The notes under the pieces are model-generated. The model searched no databases. It was not told the DNA's origin and was given only the letters and a program-made list of their open reading frames with translations. Below, one piece after another: positions 26,287 to 34,504 of a stretch of 41,794 nucleotides of DNA. Source of the DNA: RGIG2707 sp045600065 (GTDB taxonomy: Bacteria; Bacillota; Clostridia; Peptostreptococcales; Anaerovoracaceae); contig JAZRXE010000013.1 of the NCBI GenBank assembly GCA_045600065.1, forward strand, positions 1 through 41,794. Direction: 5' to 3'. Numbering within the stretch: the first letter of the stretch is position 1; each line of letters begins with the position of its first letter. The position numbers were made by a program, and so were the translations under genes.

Positions 26287-28614
26287 TCAGATCGCCCGAA
26301 CAGGTTTTTTGCTTCCTCTGCTGCCGTTAGAAACGGCCTCGCCCGTCTTGCCGTCTGCGGATTTTACAGTGCCGTTTTTGTCCTTACGGGCTGCGGTCTT
26401 GCTGTTTTTATCCGGGCCGTCCTTGCCTGCAGCCTTTTGCTTTGCCCGATATTTGGCATATTCTTTATTCTGAGCTTTATACTCCTCCCACGCGGGTATG
26501 CTCGATTCGTCAAGGAACTGCCGGGTAAAATCCAGGGCTGTCCCCGCGGCAAGCACCCTTCTGATGGTATTGGAGCTTGTCTTGACCGTATCGCTGCCGT
26601 TTTTTTTCGCTGCCTCGGCCAATGCTTTTCCCTGGTCATCCTTCATATTGATATATGCCTGAGTCTTGTTCTGAAGATCTGTGGCGAGCTCTATGAATCT
26701 TTCGGCTGTACAGCCGGCCACCTCCTTCTGCACGGCACGGGCGCTGTCGTACATTTCCTCGTACTCCCTGGAGCCGTAAAAAATGCTCCGTCTGGATCTC
26801 AGCTCGGCAACAGTATCGCTGATGGCCTTGATCGCGGCGCTTCTGTCCGCATCGTCGAATTCGTAGAACCTGCGCGCCTCCTGCGTCTGCGCCTCAGACA
26901 GTTTTATATTTTCGTCGGACACAGCCCTGGCGGCCCTGTTTCGGGCATCTTCTATCTCATTTTTACTGTGAGCCATATATATCTGATTGAAAATACCGTT
27001 TTGGGCATAATTCATTTTTCCGTCCGCCATGATCTCGATGTGGCCCACATCCTTCAGCGTTTTATTCTTCCACTCATTATCCTTGACGACCTCGATGCTG
27101 CCCGTCCGGATCCCGCTCTTTATGCGTTCAAGCCTGTCTGCGGCACCCTGAATGCCCTCAGCGGATATGCCGTAAGGCTGCAGCGCCAGCTTCAGGGTAT
27201 TGCCGCTCAGATTCATCACAGCATCCCTCATGGATGCCGAAATAACCCGGAGCTGGCCGGTTTTGGAGGCCCGGCTCTGCTTGTCCGTCAGCTCATCCGA
27301 ATCCTTACGTCCGAAGGAGCCGTCGTTGTCTATACCCTTGATTCCCTTGACATAAACATTTCCGTTCGCGTCTTTCCCGTAGGAATAGAGAATGTTGCGC
27401 AGATGCCGGTCGATATTTCCGGCGATCACGTCTATCACACCCAGATCGGCCCCGTCCTTGAGAACAGGTCTGCCGTCAAGAGCAGACTCGGCCGATTTGC
27501 ACTTCAGATAAGGGTCATCCTTGTTCAGGTGGCTCAGATCGGACATCCCGTCCACGAACTCCATGAAGGTACCGCTGTACTCGTCTTCTCCGCATCGGAT
27601 GGTCATTTGCACCGAGTTGGCCAGCAGGTCCGGGCGCCCCAGCAGGCTTGCCAGCATGGACATAGCGGAGTTTTTTCCGTCTATGTTCTCGCCGTCTGCA
27701 AGGTGAAGCCTTCTTCCGCTCATGTTGTACAGATTGGCCAGCTTGCGGATCTCCCTGGGGTGATTTTCGGCATACTGCGTTATCTTTTCCAGATCGCTGC
27801 TTTGAAAATAATCGGAGAACTTATCTTTGACCTTTTTATCGCAGATCTCTTTCAGAACATCGGTCAGCGGAGTACCTTTTTTATATAGGCGTTCCATAAA
27901 ATATCCTGCGTTGTGATGCTTTGTCTCTCTCCGATCGGGATCTTTGGTATTTTCAACAAGCAGATACTGACGAAGCGTCTCTTTTGCTTTTTGACCGGGA
28001 ACGGCATCGATTATGCCCTGAATTATGGCATCGGATCTTTGGACGAAGTCATAGCTTGCGGTCTTTGTGAACATGCCGCTGAACTTATGGCCGCCCGCAG
28101 TGCTGACGGTGATCGGGAGTCTGGAGGACATAGATCCGCCCACAGCTTTGATCTTACTGATGTTGTCTATGCTGATCACGGCATTCCTGGTGTTTTCCAG
28201 AGCTTCGGGAAGGGTCCGGCCCAGCTTTGCATGGAGGGCGGTCAGAGACCGCATGTCCGCCGTAAGCATTGCCTTCAGCTTTTCCGTGCTTTGGGCCAGG
28301 GCCTTGTAGCTTCGGTTCTTTTTCAGTTCGGGCTGCAGGCTGAGATCCCGGATGCCGTCACAGAGGGCAATCACATCCCGGTAAGCCCGGGCAAGGGCCA
28401 TCCGGTCCGCTTCCTCCACCTTGATATACTCTCCGTTCTCTCCCGGAGTGGTGTATTTTTCCACGGTCTGCAGGAGCGCGTCAAGGCTTTTCTCCAGCTC
28501 CGACGCGCCGTACCGGTTTACGGCAGCATTTCTGCGGGACAGAAATCTTATGACCGTCCTGATGGGAAAGACTCTGGATTCGGCTTTTAATTTTTGACGC
28601 GGTCTTACAGGCAT
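26287..28614 (-). CDS. Large protein with atypical kinase-like motifs
   Basis: A 775-residue protein, mostly helical. Residues 173-184 (AGGHKFSGMFTK) look like a nucleotide-binding hairpin ending in a lysine. GNIDRHLRNIL (399-409) supplies an Asp402-x4-Asn407 catalytic loop, and IKGIDNDGSFG (425-435) a metal-binding Asp. This order recalls HipA, phosphatidylinositol-kinase-like and effector kinases; the assignment is inference. A helical region follows, then about 50 residues of Lys/Gly/Ser-rich tail (KDGPDKNSKTAARKDKNG). There is no signal peptide. AGAGG before ATG 28614 decides the start; a longer reading to 28815 runs through repeat DNA. It stands alone, so the target is unknown. Confidence 0.6.
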   Translation of the reverse strand: MPVRPRQKLKAESRVFPIRTVIRFLSRRNAAVNRYGASELEKSLDALLQTVEKYTTPGENGEYIKVEEADRMALARAYRDVIALCDGIRDLSLQPELKKNRSYKALAQSTEKLKAMLTADMRSLTALHAKLGRTLPEALENTRNAVISIDNISKIKAVGGSMSSRLPITVSTAGGHKFSGMFTKTASYDFVQRSDAIIQGIIDAVPGQKAKETLRQYLLVENTKDPDRRETKHHNAGYFMERLYKKGTPLTDVLKEICDKKVKDKFSDYFQSSDLEKITQYAENHPREIRKLANLYNMSGRRLHLADGENIDGKNSAMSMLASLLGRPDLLANSVQMTIRCGEDEYSGTFMEFVDGMSDLSHLNKDDPYLKCKSAESALDGRPVLKDGADLGVIDVIAGNIDRHLRNILYSYGKDANGNVYVKGIKGIDNDGSFGRKDSDELTDKQSRASKTGQLRVISASMRDAVMNLSGNTLKLALQPYGISAEGIQGAADRLERIKSGIRTGSIEVVKDNEWKNKTLKDVGHIEIMADGKMNYAQNGIFNQIYMAHSKNEIEDARNRAARAVSDENIKLSEAQTQEARRFYEFDDADRSAAIKAISDTVAELRSRRSIFYGSREYEEMYDSARAVQKEVAGCTAERFIELATDLQNKTQAYINMKDDQGKALAEAAKKNGSDTVKTSSNTIRRVLAAGTALDFTRQFLDESSIPAWEEYKAQNKEYAKYRAKQKAAGKDGPDKNSKTAARKDKNGTVKSADGKTGEAVSNGSRGSKKPVRAI

Positions 28615-29094
28615 GTGTACCTCTTTATATAAATCAAAAGTGTGGCGCAGCTTGCGTATCCGGCAAATGCTCAGGATCCGTCTGCGGTATTCGGGACAGA
28701 AATGATCGATGGCGGGCTTTACTGGCAGTGCTGGTCGAGCGTTCAGGTATGGAAGCGATCGGTTTCCGGGCTTTACTGGCAGTGCGGGTCGATCATTCCT
28801 TGCATTGCAGGGCATTTTCCCGCAGAGCTTCGTTCAAACAGTAAACCCTTCAAAGAGAGCCAAGGTTTCACTTTGGCTTGTTTGCACGCAGCAGATATTT
28901 CAAGCTTTGCCTGTGTGGATACTGATAAATGCGACACTAAATGCGGACATTATGTGCGCCCTGCAGGCAAGCACAGCTCATGCCGTCTGTCTATGACGAA
29001 AGGAAACAATGCGTCCGTCCAGCCCGTATGAGCACCTATTTCCCAAAAGCATTCCGCCCGCGGTCCGATGTCTGTTTTTGTCCGGAGGACCGGG
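28615..29094. other. Gene-free stretch between two minus-strand genes
   Basis: 480 bases with no supported gene. It contains the 54-bp-spaced repeat pair at 28714-28792. The rest, to 29094, shows no clear promoter, terminator or RNA gene. The promoter of the kinase-like gene should lie in its first half. Confidence 0.5.
28714..28792. repeat. Direct repeat pair, 25 bp each, 54 bp apart
   Basis: Copies at 28714-28738 and 28768-28792 share GGGCTTTACTGGCAGTGC and a GGTCGA end, differing at one base. Sequence around them (CGATGG, CGATCGG) is also partly repeated. On the minus strand they read ALPVKP twice in frame with the kinase-like gene, which gives a false N-terminal extension. Confidence 0.75.
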
Positions 29095-29763
29095 TTAATT
29101 CCCCACGATCTCGGAAGACTCCTGAGTTTCATCTTTGAGAACTGTGACCCCGGCACGCTTGCCGACCAGATTCTTGTAAATGCCCGAGCCCGAGCCGTAA
29201 ATCCTCGCGGCCAGCTGGGCAGCGGTGTCAAGATCCTCCTCCCAGCGGGGATTGCCCATCTCCTGTTCCATTTCGTACAGATTCTTATATGCAAAAAACA
29301 ACACCTTCTCTGACCGGGTATCGGCCTTGATGCAGTCGGTACCCTTCTGCATCAGCTTCAGAAGCTGCAGATTGTTAAGATCTTGATCGTAGCAATGATC
29401 GAAAATATAGGGAACGGTCAGCACAAGGTAGCTGCCCCGGGTGTAGGTATCGGTGATATAATCCGCGTTGTCCAGCACTGCCCTGCCGTAGCGCATGGCC
29501 CGAGGCTGGTTGATGTCCCGGAAATGCCTGAAAAGCTCGAAGGCCGCAACCACAAACAGACTTGCGGACTCCGGGTCAAGAGGATCCGGGTTACCGTAAG
29601 CCTTGAGCTCTTTTTCCGCCTGGCGCCAGAGCTCCGCTCTCCTGGCGCAGACAGCGGCTGCAAGCGCGTGATTTCCGCATTCCTCAGCGATAACCAGGGC
29701 TTCTTCCGGGGTGAGCGCTTCATCGAAGCACTGCATTGCTTTATTGAATAATTCTTCTGTCAT
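29095..29763 (-). CDS. Uncharacterised 222-residue helical protein
   Basis: I do not recognise this protein. It is soluble and almost wholly helical, beginning MTEELFNKAMQCFDEALTPEEALVIAEECG. Repeated helix pairs such as HALAAAVCARRAELWRQAEKEL and FVVAAFELFRHFRDINQPRAMRYGRAVLDNA suggest a tetratricopeptide-like scaffold. It ends in a short Glu/Ser-rich tail. GCAGAAGAA before ATG 29763 is a weak ribosome binding site, but a TATAAT-containing promoter lies just upstream. It is monocistronic and diverges from the MarR gene. Confidence 0.7.
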   Translation of the reverse strand: MTEELFNKAMQCFDEALTPEEALVIAEECGNHALAAAVCARRAELWRQAEKELKAYGNPDPLDPESASLFVVAAFELFRHFRDINQPRAMRYGRAVLDNADYITDTYTRGSYLVLTVPYIFDHCYDQDLNNLQLLKLMQKGTDCIKADTRSEKVLFFAYKNLYEMEQEMGNPRWEEDLDTAAQLAARIYGSGSGIYKNLVGKRAGVTVLKDETQESSEIVGN

Positions 29764-29785
29764 TTCTTCTGCCTTTCTTTACCTA

Positions 29786-29813
29786 ATTATAACCCATACT
29801 GCCGACGCCGCAA
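29786..29813 (-). promoter_or_regulatory. Promoter of the 222-residue protein gene
   Basis: On the minus strand TTGCGG (29813-29808), 16 bases, TATAAT (29791-29786), 23 bases before the start codon. Confidence 0.55.
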
Positions 29814-29919
29814 AACTTATTTTGACATATCACCCGGCAAACCGGCTTCACAAAAGCGAGGATCTTTGTACGTCTCCCCCCTAATATGCCCGGGCTTAGC
29901 TTATCGCGAATGCCCACAA

Positions 29920-29985
29920 CAGCCGTGCCGGGCCATCTGCGCTGCAGCCGTGCCGGGCCATCTGCGCCGCAGCCGTGTCGGGCTT
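29920..29985. repeat. 25-bp GC-rich tandem repeat, 2.6 units
   Basis: Units begin at 29920, 29945 and 29970 with CAGCCGTGCCGGGCCATCTG; the last is partial and has one change. They sit in the 375-base divergent region between the 222-residue protein gene and the MarR gene, among much more AT-rich DNA. Confidence 0.8.
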
Positions 29986-30019
29986 CCCGGATTATATTTT
30001 CCCATCTGTTGCGCATTGT

Positions 30020-30048
30020 TTGACATATACACTCATTTGAGATATTAT
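30020..30048 (+). promoter_or_regulatory. Promoter of the MarR-family gene
   Basis: A perfect TTGACA (30020-30025), exactly 17 bases, then TATTAT (30043-30048). The AT-rich leader to 30138 contains ATTAATATTAAT-type palindromic sequence that could be a MarR operator. Confidence 0.7.
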
Positions 30049-30138
30049 TAGATTATATGAATTTAATTAATATTAATTATTTATTAACCATATTGCTTAT
30101 TTCCGGGAATTACTGCTGACAGCATAAAGGATATACTC

Positions 30139-30564
30139 ATGCGCGACGAAAACCTTATCAACGAACTTCTTGAACTTATGCCCCGAACCGGCAGACGTGT
30201 CCCTGACGGCAGCAGCCGCGGACATGTGCTTCGAATGCTCAATAACGCAGGGGGCGTGCTGACCCCTTCTGAGCTCAAGACCGCCATGGACGTGACCACT
30301 CCCAGAATTACTGCGATCCTCAACGATATGGAAGAGCGCGATCTGATTTCAAGGCAGCGCGATTCCAAGGATCACAGGCGCATAGTCATCACTATCACTG
30401 AGGAGGGCCGGAAAGTCCTTGATCAGCACAGGCGAATGCGCGCCAAATATCTGGAGGAACTGCTCGATGTCATAGGCCCCGAGGATTCCCAGGCACTTCT
30501 GCGCATACTTCGCGCAAACAGCAAGCTCCACAGCGAGCGCAGCACCAGATTGAAGCCCGAATAA
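30139..30564 (+). CDS. MarR-family transcriptional regulator
   Basis: Winged-helix regulator of 141 residues, normal for the family. The recognition region reads LTPSELKTAMDVTTPRITAILNDMEERDLI and is followed by the wing RQRDSKDHRRIVITITEEGRKVL, both hallmarks of MarR proteins. These are usually repressors released by small phenolic or other ligands. AAGG lies nine bases before ATG 30139. No exporter or enzyme gene is adjacent on the same strand, so its target is unclear; autoregulation from the AT-rich leader is likely. A tract of 96-bp repeats begins about 50 bases after its stop. Confidence 0.9.
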   Translation: MRDENLINELLELMPRTGRRVPDGSSRGHVLRMLNNAGGVLTPSELKTAMDVTTPRITAILNDMEERDLISRQRDSKDHRRIVITITEEGRKVLDQHRRMRAKYLEELLDVIGPEDSQALLRILRANSKLHSERSTRLKPE

Positions 30565-30613
30565 ACAACTTGCCGCGGACGGACATTATCACGGCGCTTG
30601 CCACCCGGTAATC

Positions 30614-31208
30614 CGGATCCCCGATGTCCCGGTACACATATGACTATATGACTATACATGAGTCCCAGCGCCCATTTTTTGGTCTCCGGGACTCATATTT
30701 TATGTTGCAGGGCTGTCCGGATGTCCGGGATCAAGGTGCCCAATTGCCTTGCCGTGAGTCCCAGTGCCCTGTTTTTAGTCTCCGGGACTCATTTTTGTGT
30801 TGCAGGGCTGCCCGGATGCCCGGGATCAAGGTGCCCAATTGCCTTGCCGTGAGTCCCAGCGCCCTGTTTTTGGCCTCTGGGACTCATATTTAGTGTTGCA
30901 GAGCTGCCCGGATGCCAGGATGCCAGGTGTCCAATTGCCCTGCCGTGAGTCCCAGTGCCCTGTTTTTAGTCTCCGGGACTCATACTTTGTGTTTCTGGGC
31001 TGCCCGGATGCCCGGATGCAAGGTATCCAATTGCCTTGCCGTGAGTCCCAGTGCCCATTTTTTGGCCTCCGGGACTCATATTTTATGTTGCAGGGCTGCC
31101 CGGATGCCAGGATGCAAGGTGTCCAATTGCCTTGCCGTGAGTCCCAGCGCCCATTTTTTGGCCTCTGGGACTCATATTTTATGTTGCAGGGCTGCCCGGA
31201 TGCAAGGA
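30614..31208 (+). repeat. 96-bp tandem repeat tract 1 with 46-bp leader
   Basis: A 46-bp leader (30614-30659, starting CGGATCCCCGATGTCCCGG) is followed by units starting at 30660, 30756, 30851, 30947, 31043 and 31139; the last is cut short near 31208. All spacings are 96 bp except one of 95. Each unit opens with GAGTCCCAG and carries CYGGGACTC 26 bases later, forming a hairpin. It ends with GCAAGG/CCTTGC around TGTCCAATTG, a second hairpin that is degenerate in some units. It fills most of the 984-base gap between the MarR gene and the nucleoside operon. I know no named family for it. Confidence 0.95.
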
Positions 31209-31316
31209 TACCAAAGACAAGATGACTGGATTCTCGGTATTCAATCACTGAAAAACGTATTCCTGCCGTACAGCGCCTGAATTGCAAGGATTACGAAAGC
31301 ATTAATTATCCATATG

Positions 31317-31349
31317 AAAAGACCCGAAGCATACATCATCGGGTCTTTT
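31317..31349. terminator. Bidirectional terminator-like hairpin
   Basis: AAAAGACCCG (31317-31326) pairs with CGGGTCTTTT (31340-31349), giving a T run on either strand. It lies between repeat tract 1 and the end of the nucleoside operon and could stop transcription from both sides. Confidence 0.8.
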
Positions 31350-31548
31350 GGGGGAAATTACAAATGCAGAAAGTTCTGCAATATTGAAATTAACGGGTTC
31401 GGCAATAGCAACCGCTATCAGTTCTCATTACGGCAAATATTGAGCAGTTCCCATTACCGCAGGACGCATACCAGCAATCGGAGAACGTAATCTGTATCCG
31501 TCCCCATGACAGCTGTTCGGGCCTTCCCGCGGGCAGGCTCGCAGGCGA
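31350..31548. other. Gene-free stretch beyond the nucleoside operon
   Basis: Two imperfect 17-base copies of CAGTTCYCATTACSGCA lie at 31419-31435 and 31445-31461. GCCTTCCCGCGGGCAGGC at 31522-31539 is a near-palindrome just after the operon's last stop codon, without a T run. Nothing else is recognisable. Confidence 0.4.
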
Positions 31549-32583
31549 TCATTCGTAATATTTGTACACCTGAGAGGGCTCGTAGATGCCCTTGTCGGTA
31601 ACTATTCCGGTAATAAGCTCGGGCGGGGTAATGTCGAAGGCCGGATAGAGGGCCTTGACGCCGTCCAGCACTATCCTGGTGCCGAAGATGTCGGTCACCT
31701 CGGATTCATCCCGGTACTCGATCACCACATCGTCTGCGTTGGCAGCCTTTTTGGTGGGATTTCCGGCAGGATAGAAGGGAATTCCCAGATATCTGCAGCT
31801 GATGGCATTCTGGAAGGTTCCTATCTTGTTGGTCACATGGCCGTCCATGGTGATCATGTCCGCGCCGGAGGTGAACAGATCGATCTTCTTTTCTCTCATT
31901 ATGCAGGCAGCCATACCGTCGGTGATGACTGTGGTGTCAAAGCCCATGTCGGAAGCTATGCTGCTCGTCAGCCGCGCGCCCTGAAAATAAGGACGCGTCT
32001 CGTCGCAGTAGATCCTGATCTGCTTGCCCCGCTCCCTGCAAACGCTCAGAAGACCGCTCATTATGGATTCTCCGTAGCAGTGAGTAATGATGCTTCCGCC
32101 GTCGGGCACCTTATCGAACAGATGCTTTCCGAAATTCAGATTCCGCTGATAGATGCTGTCCACCCTTGCAAGGGCTGCCTCAAAGGCTTCGTCCACTATG
32201 GCCTGATCCGAGGCTCCGCCGTCTATGGCCTTGAACAGCCTGTCTCTGATCTCCTCTGTTATGGGGGCCATCTTCAGAACCGTGGTAGGCCTTGCATGAG
32301 ACAGATCGTAGGCAGCCTGATCCAGATAAGCCTTTATGTCTCCGCCCTGCTCCACTGCCTGCTTTGCCGCCAGCACCATGCCCATGGCTGCGGCAATATA
32401 CGGTCCGCCGCTCTGGGTGACCATGGCCTTTATGCAAGCTGCCACATCTTTGTAGTCTTTACATGTGACAAATTCGGTGCGCATGGGATACACGCGCCTA
32501 TCAAGTATTCTCACCTGTCCGTTTTCATACCAGGCTACATTCTCGTATTTCAGCAGAAATGCCATATTGTGATCAGCGCGCAT
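31549..32583 (-). CDS. MtnA-like sugar-1-phosphate isomerase (eIF2B-related)
   Basis: Aldose-1-phosphate to ketose-1-phosphate isomerase of the MtnA/eIF2B-alpha superfamily, 344 residues. The catalytic cysteine is C169 in ITHCYGES and the catalytic aspartate D242 in SGADMITMDGHVTNKIG. ETRPYFQGARLTS forms the phosphate site region. MDGHV replaces the NGDVA of methylthioribose-1-phosphate isomerases, so a different sugar is likely. As the last gene of an operon with a uridine phosphorylase and a class II aldolase, its likely substrate is ribose 1-phosphate or a 5-deoxy analogue (inference). AGGGGA precedes ATG 32583; the start overlaps the aldolase end by 11 bases. Confidence 0.85.
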   Translation of the reverse strand: MRADHNMAFLLKYENVAWYENGQVRILDRRVYPMRTEFVTCKDYKDVAACIKAMVTQSGGPYIAAAMGMVLAAKQAVEQGGDIKAYLDQAAYDLSHARPTTVLKMAPITEEIRDRLFKAIDGGASDQAIVDEAFEAALARVDSIYQRNLNFGKHLFDKVPDGGSIITHCYGESIMSGLLSVCRERGKQIRIYCDETRPYFQGARLTSSIASDMGFDTTVITDGMAACIMREKKIDLFTSGADMITMDGHVTNKIGTFQNAISCRYLGIPFYPAGNPTKKAANADDVVIEYRDESEVTDIFGTRIVLDGVKALYPAFDITPPELITGIVTDKGIYEPSQVYKYYE

Positions 32584-33220
32584 TTATCTTCCCCTTTGCT
32601 CTGTCGAGCATAAACTGCATATCCTTTTCGGGTATTATCCTGACATTGCCGTTGAGCTTGGCATAGTGATAGACCTTGGCTATCTCCTCCAGAATGGATG
32701 CCCTCTGGCAGGCCTGGGGCAGATCAGCGCCCACGGCAACAGCTCCGTGGCTTTCCAGCAGGCAGGCGTTTCTGTCCTTGAGCACCTTAACGGCCTCCTT
32801 GCCGACCTCGTCGGTGGCAGGCATGCCGAACCTTGCCACGGGAACATCTCCGCCCATGGACTTAGTCATTTCGATAAGTATAAAGGGTATGGGCTCACTG
32901 CTTACGGCAAAGGATGTAGCGTATGCGGAATGAGTGTGAGCAATGGCGCCCACATGATCGTAAGCCTTGTAGATCTGGGTATGGAGCAGCCATTCGGAGG
33001 AAGGCACATGCTTGCCGTCCACCACCTCGCCGTCCAGGGTAATGCCTACCACATCCTCCGGAGTCATCTTGTCGTAAGGAAAGCTGGTGGGCGTGATATA
33101 TACGATATTGGTATTCCGGTCGATGATGCTCACATTTCCGGCGGTACCTGCCACAAGATCGTGTGATGTAATAAACCTTACACCTTCGATCACCTGTTCT
33201 CTGATTGTCTTGGTATCCAT
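32573..33220 (-). CDS. Class II aldolase (FucA/AraD family)
   Basis: Zinc-dependent aldolase or epimerase of 215 residues. The zinc ligands are His95 and His97 in AHTHSAY and His158 in ESHGAV, and Glu76 in PSSEWLLH is the expected catalytic acid, as in fuculose-1-phosphate aldolase. Members split ketose 1-phosphates into dihydroxyacetone phosphate and an aldehyde. Coupled to an MtnA-like isomerase, it probably cleaves ribulose 1-phosphate to DHAP and glycolaldehyde, or 5-deoxyribulose 1-phosphate to DHAP and acetaldehyde. AGAGGAC precedes ATG 33220. Ten bases separate it from the cytidine deaminase gene. Confidence 0.88.
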   Translation of the reverse strand: MDTKTIREQVIEGVRFITSHDLVAGTAGNVSIIDRNTNIVYITPTSFPYDKMTPEDVVGITLDGEVVDGKHVPSSEWLLHTQIYKAYDHVGAIAHTHSAYATSFAVSSEPIPFILIEMTKSMGGDVPVARFGMPATDEVGKEAVKVLKDRNACLLESHGAVAVGADLPQACQRASILEEIAKVYHYAKLNGNVRIIPEKDMQFMLDRAKGKINAR

Positions 33221-33230
33221 TGTCTGTCCT

Positions 33231-33635
33231 CTATTTCTTACTTGCTCCGGTGAATGCGAACGGGGAAAGCTCTGCCACAGTGGTCTCGATCACCTGCTGC
33301 TTATTGCAGTCTGCCATGATAACGGGCATGTCCAGCCCGAAGTCCAGCAAAAACTGCCTGCATATTCCGCAGGGTGCCACGGGGATCCTGCTGTCGGAGA
33401 CCACCGCCAGGGCAAGAAACTCCGTATAGCCCATTGAAATTGCCTTTACTATGGCAGTTCTCTCCGCGCATATGCTCATCAGGGTGTTTGCGACTTCGAC
33501 ATTGCAGCCGCTTCTGATATCGCCCTCCTTTGTAAGCAGGGCAGCGCGCACGTGAAAGCCGGATTTTACCACCCTGGCATTGAATCTGGCCTCTGCCGCG
33601 GCATCTATCAGCCTTTGTCTGAGTTCCTGTTCCAT
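33231..33635 (-). CDS. cdd: Cytidine deaminase
   Basis: Zinc enzyme that converts cytidine and deoxycytidine to uridine and deoxyuridine, 134 residues, the length of the tetrameric form. The zinc and catalytic motifs are CAE (Cys56, Glu58) and PCGIC (Cys89, Cys92), and SGCNVEVAN holds the substrate-binding residues. AAGGAGCC precedes ATG 33635. Its position next to the uridine phosphorylase gene means cytidine imported by the operon's transporter can feed into the same phosphorolysis step. Confidence 0.96.
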   Translation of the reverse strand: MEQELRQRLIDAAAEARFNARVVKSGFHVRAALLTKEGDIRSGCNVEVANTLMSICAERTAIVKAISMGYTEFLALAVVSDSRIPVAPCGICRQFLLDFGLDMPVIMADCNKQQVIETTVAELSPFAFTGASKK

Positions 33636-33645
33636 GTCGGGCTCC

Positions 33646-34500
33646 TTATTTGAGCAGCAGGCCGGGAGTGAAATACTTTCTGCCCTTTTCCCCTGCTATG
33701 CGGTCCCATTCGGTAAGGATGCGAACGGCTTCAGCACCTACCAGGCAGGCTCTGTGATCCACGCCGGTGCTGTTCCACTCGCCTGTAATGCGCTGTGCCA
33801 CTACAACTGCGCACATGCCTGTGCGAACGCCGAAAATGCGTCCCAGAGTCAGAACCGCTGCAGCTTCCATCTCGAAATTGAGAACATTGGCGGCTGCCAT
33901 ATCCTTGAGGATATTGTCCTGGAAGGAGGGTCTGTAGGCTCCGAAGCCGGGTCTGCCCTGACCGCAGTAGAAGGAAGCGGTGGTGCAGCCTGCGCCTACA
34001 TGATACGGCAGGCCCAGATTTTCACAGGCCTCGATAAGAGCCAGGGTAACGATGGGAGTTGCTGCGGCGGGGTATTCATCAGGGACATACTGCCTTGTAA
34101 GGCCGTCCATCTTTACGCAGGCATCGTTGATAATGATATCTCCCATATTGATGTCCGGCTGAATTGCTCCGGTGGTGCCTACTCTGATAAAGGTATCTGA
34201 ACCGTTGGAGGCAAGGGTGGTATAGATGTTTTCAAGGCTTGGAGCACCTATTCCGGTGGAATAGGCTGCAATGTGCGCGCCCTTGTATTCGCCTGTGGCG
34301 CAGCGGTAGCCTCTGATAAGGTCGTACTTGTTTACGCTGCCTTCATCCCACTGTGCTGCCATGGTGTCGATTCTGCCGGGATCTCCGGGCATCAGCACGT
34401 ATCTGCCCACATCGGGAACTATGTAGCCCTGTACCCTTGATCTTCCGCCTACCTCAGCTTCGGAAAGAGTTGCTCTTACAGCGTCTTTGCTTACAGTCAT
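33646..34500 (-). CDS. udp: Uridine phosphorylase
   Basis: Nucleoside phosphorylase of the PNP/UDP-1 family, 284 residues, which releases the base and makes ribose 1-phosphate. Family motifs are PGDPGR (38-43, phosphate site), RVGTTGAIQPDINMGD (from 106) and NFEMEAA (208-214, ribose site). Gln181 and Arg183 in FYCGQGR match the uracil-binding Gln and Arg of E. coli Udp, whereas purine enzymes lack them, so pyrimidine preference is likely. The ribosome binding site GGAGG lies over the stop of the preceding permease gene, four bases away. An N-terminal extension of about 25 residues is present. Confidence 0.9.
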   Translation of the reverse strand: MTVSKDAVRATLSEAEVGGRSRVQGYIVPDVGRYVLMPGDPGRIDTMAAQWDEGSVNKYDLIRGYRCATGEYKGAHIAAYSTGIGAPSLENIYTTLASNGSDTFIRVGTTGAIQPDINMGDIIINDACVKMDGLTRQYVPDEYPAAATPIVTLALIEACENLGLPYHVGAGCTTASFYCGQGRPGFGAYRPSFQDNILKDMAAANVLNFEMEAAAVLTLGRIFGVRTGMCAVVVAQRITGEWNSTGVDHRACLVGAEAVRILTEWDRIAGEKGRKYFTPGLLLK

Positions 34501-34504
34501 TTGG

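Noticed and set aside
26287..28614. HipA toxin of a toxin-antitoxin pair
   Set aside because: The protein is much larger than HipA and there is no HipB-like gene next to it.
28615..28815. 67-residue N-terminal extension of the kinase-like protein
   Set aside because: It covers the direct repeats, and a good ribosome binding site sits directly before ATG 28614.
30826..31287. Minus-strand reading frames through the repeat tracts (also 41479-41754)
   Set aside because: A stop-free 96-bp unit stays open on several frames by periodicity alone; there is no ribosome binding site or promoter for them.
31549..33220. Methionine salvage (MtnA and MtnB)
   Set aside because: No methylthioribose kinase or later salvage gene is present, the isomerase lacks the usual NGDVA motif, and the neighbours are a pyrimidine phosphorylase and cytidine deaminase.
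33646..34500. Purine nucleoside phosphorylase (DeoD)
   Set aside because: The uracil-binding Gln181 and Arg183 and the RVGTTGAIQPDIN segment fit uridine phosphorylase better.
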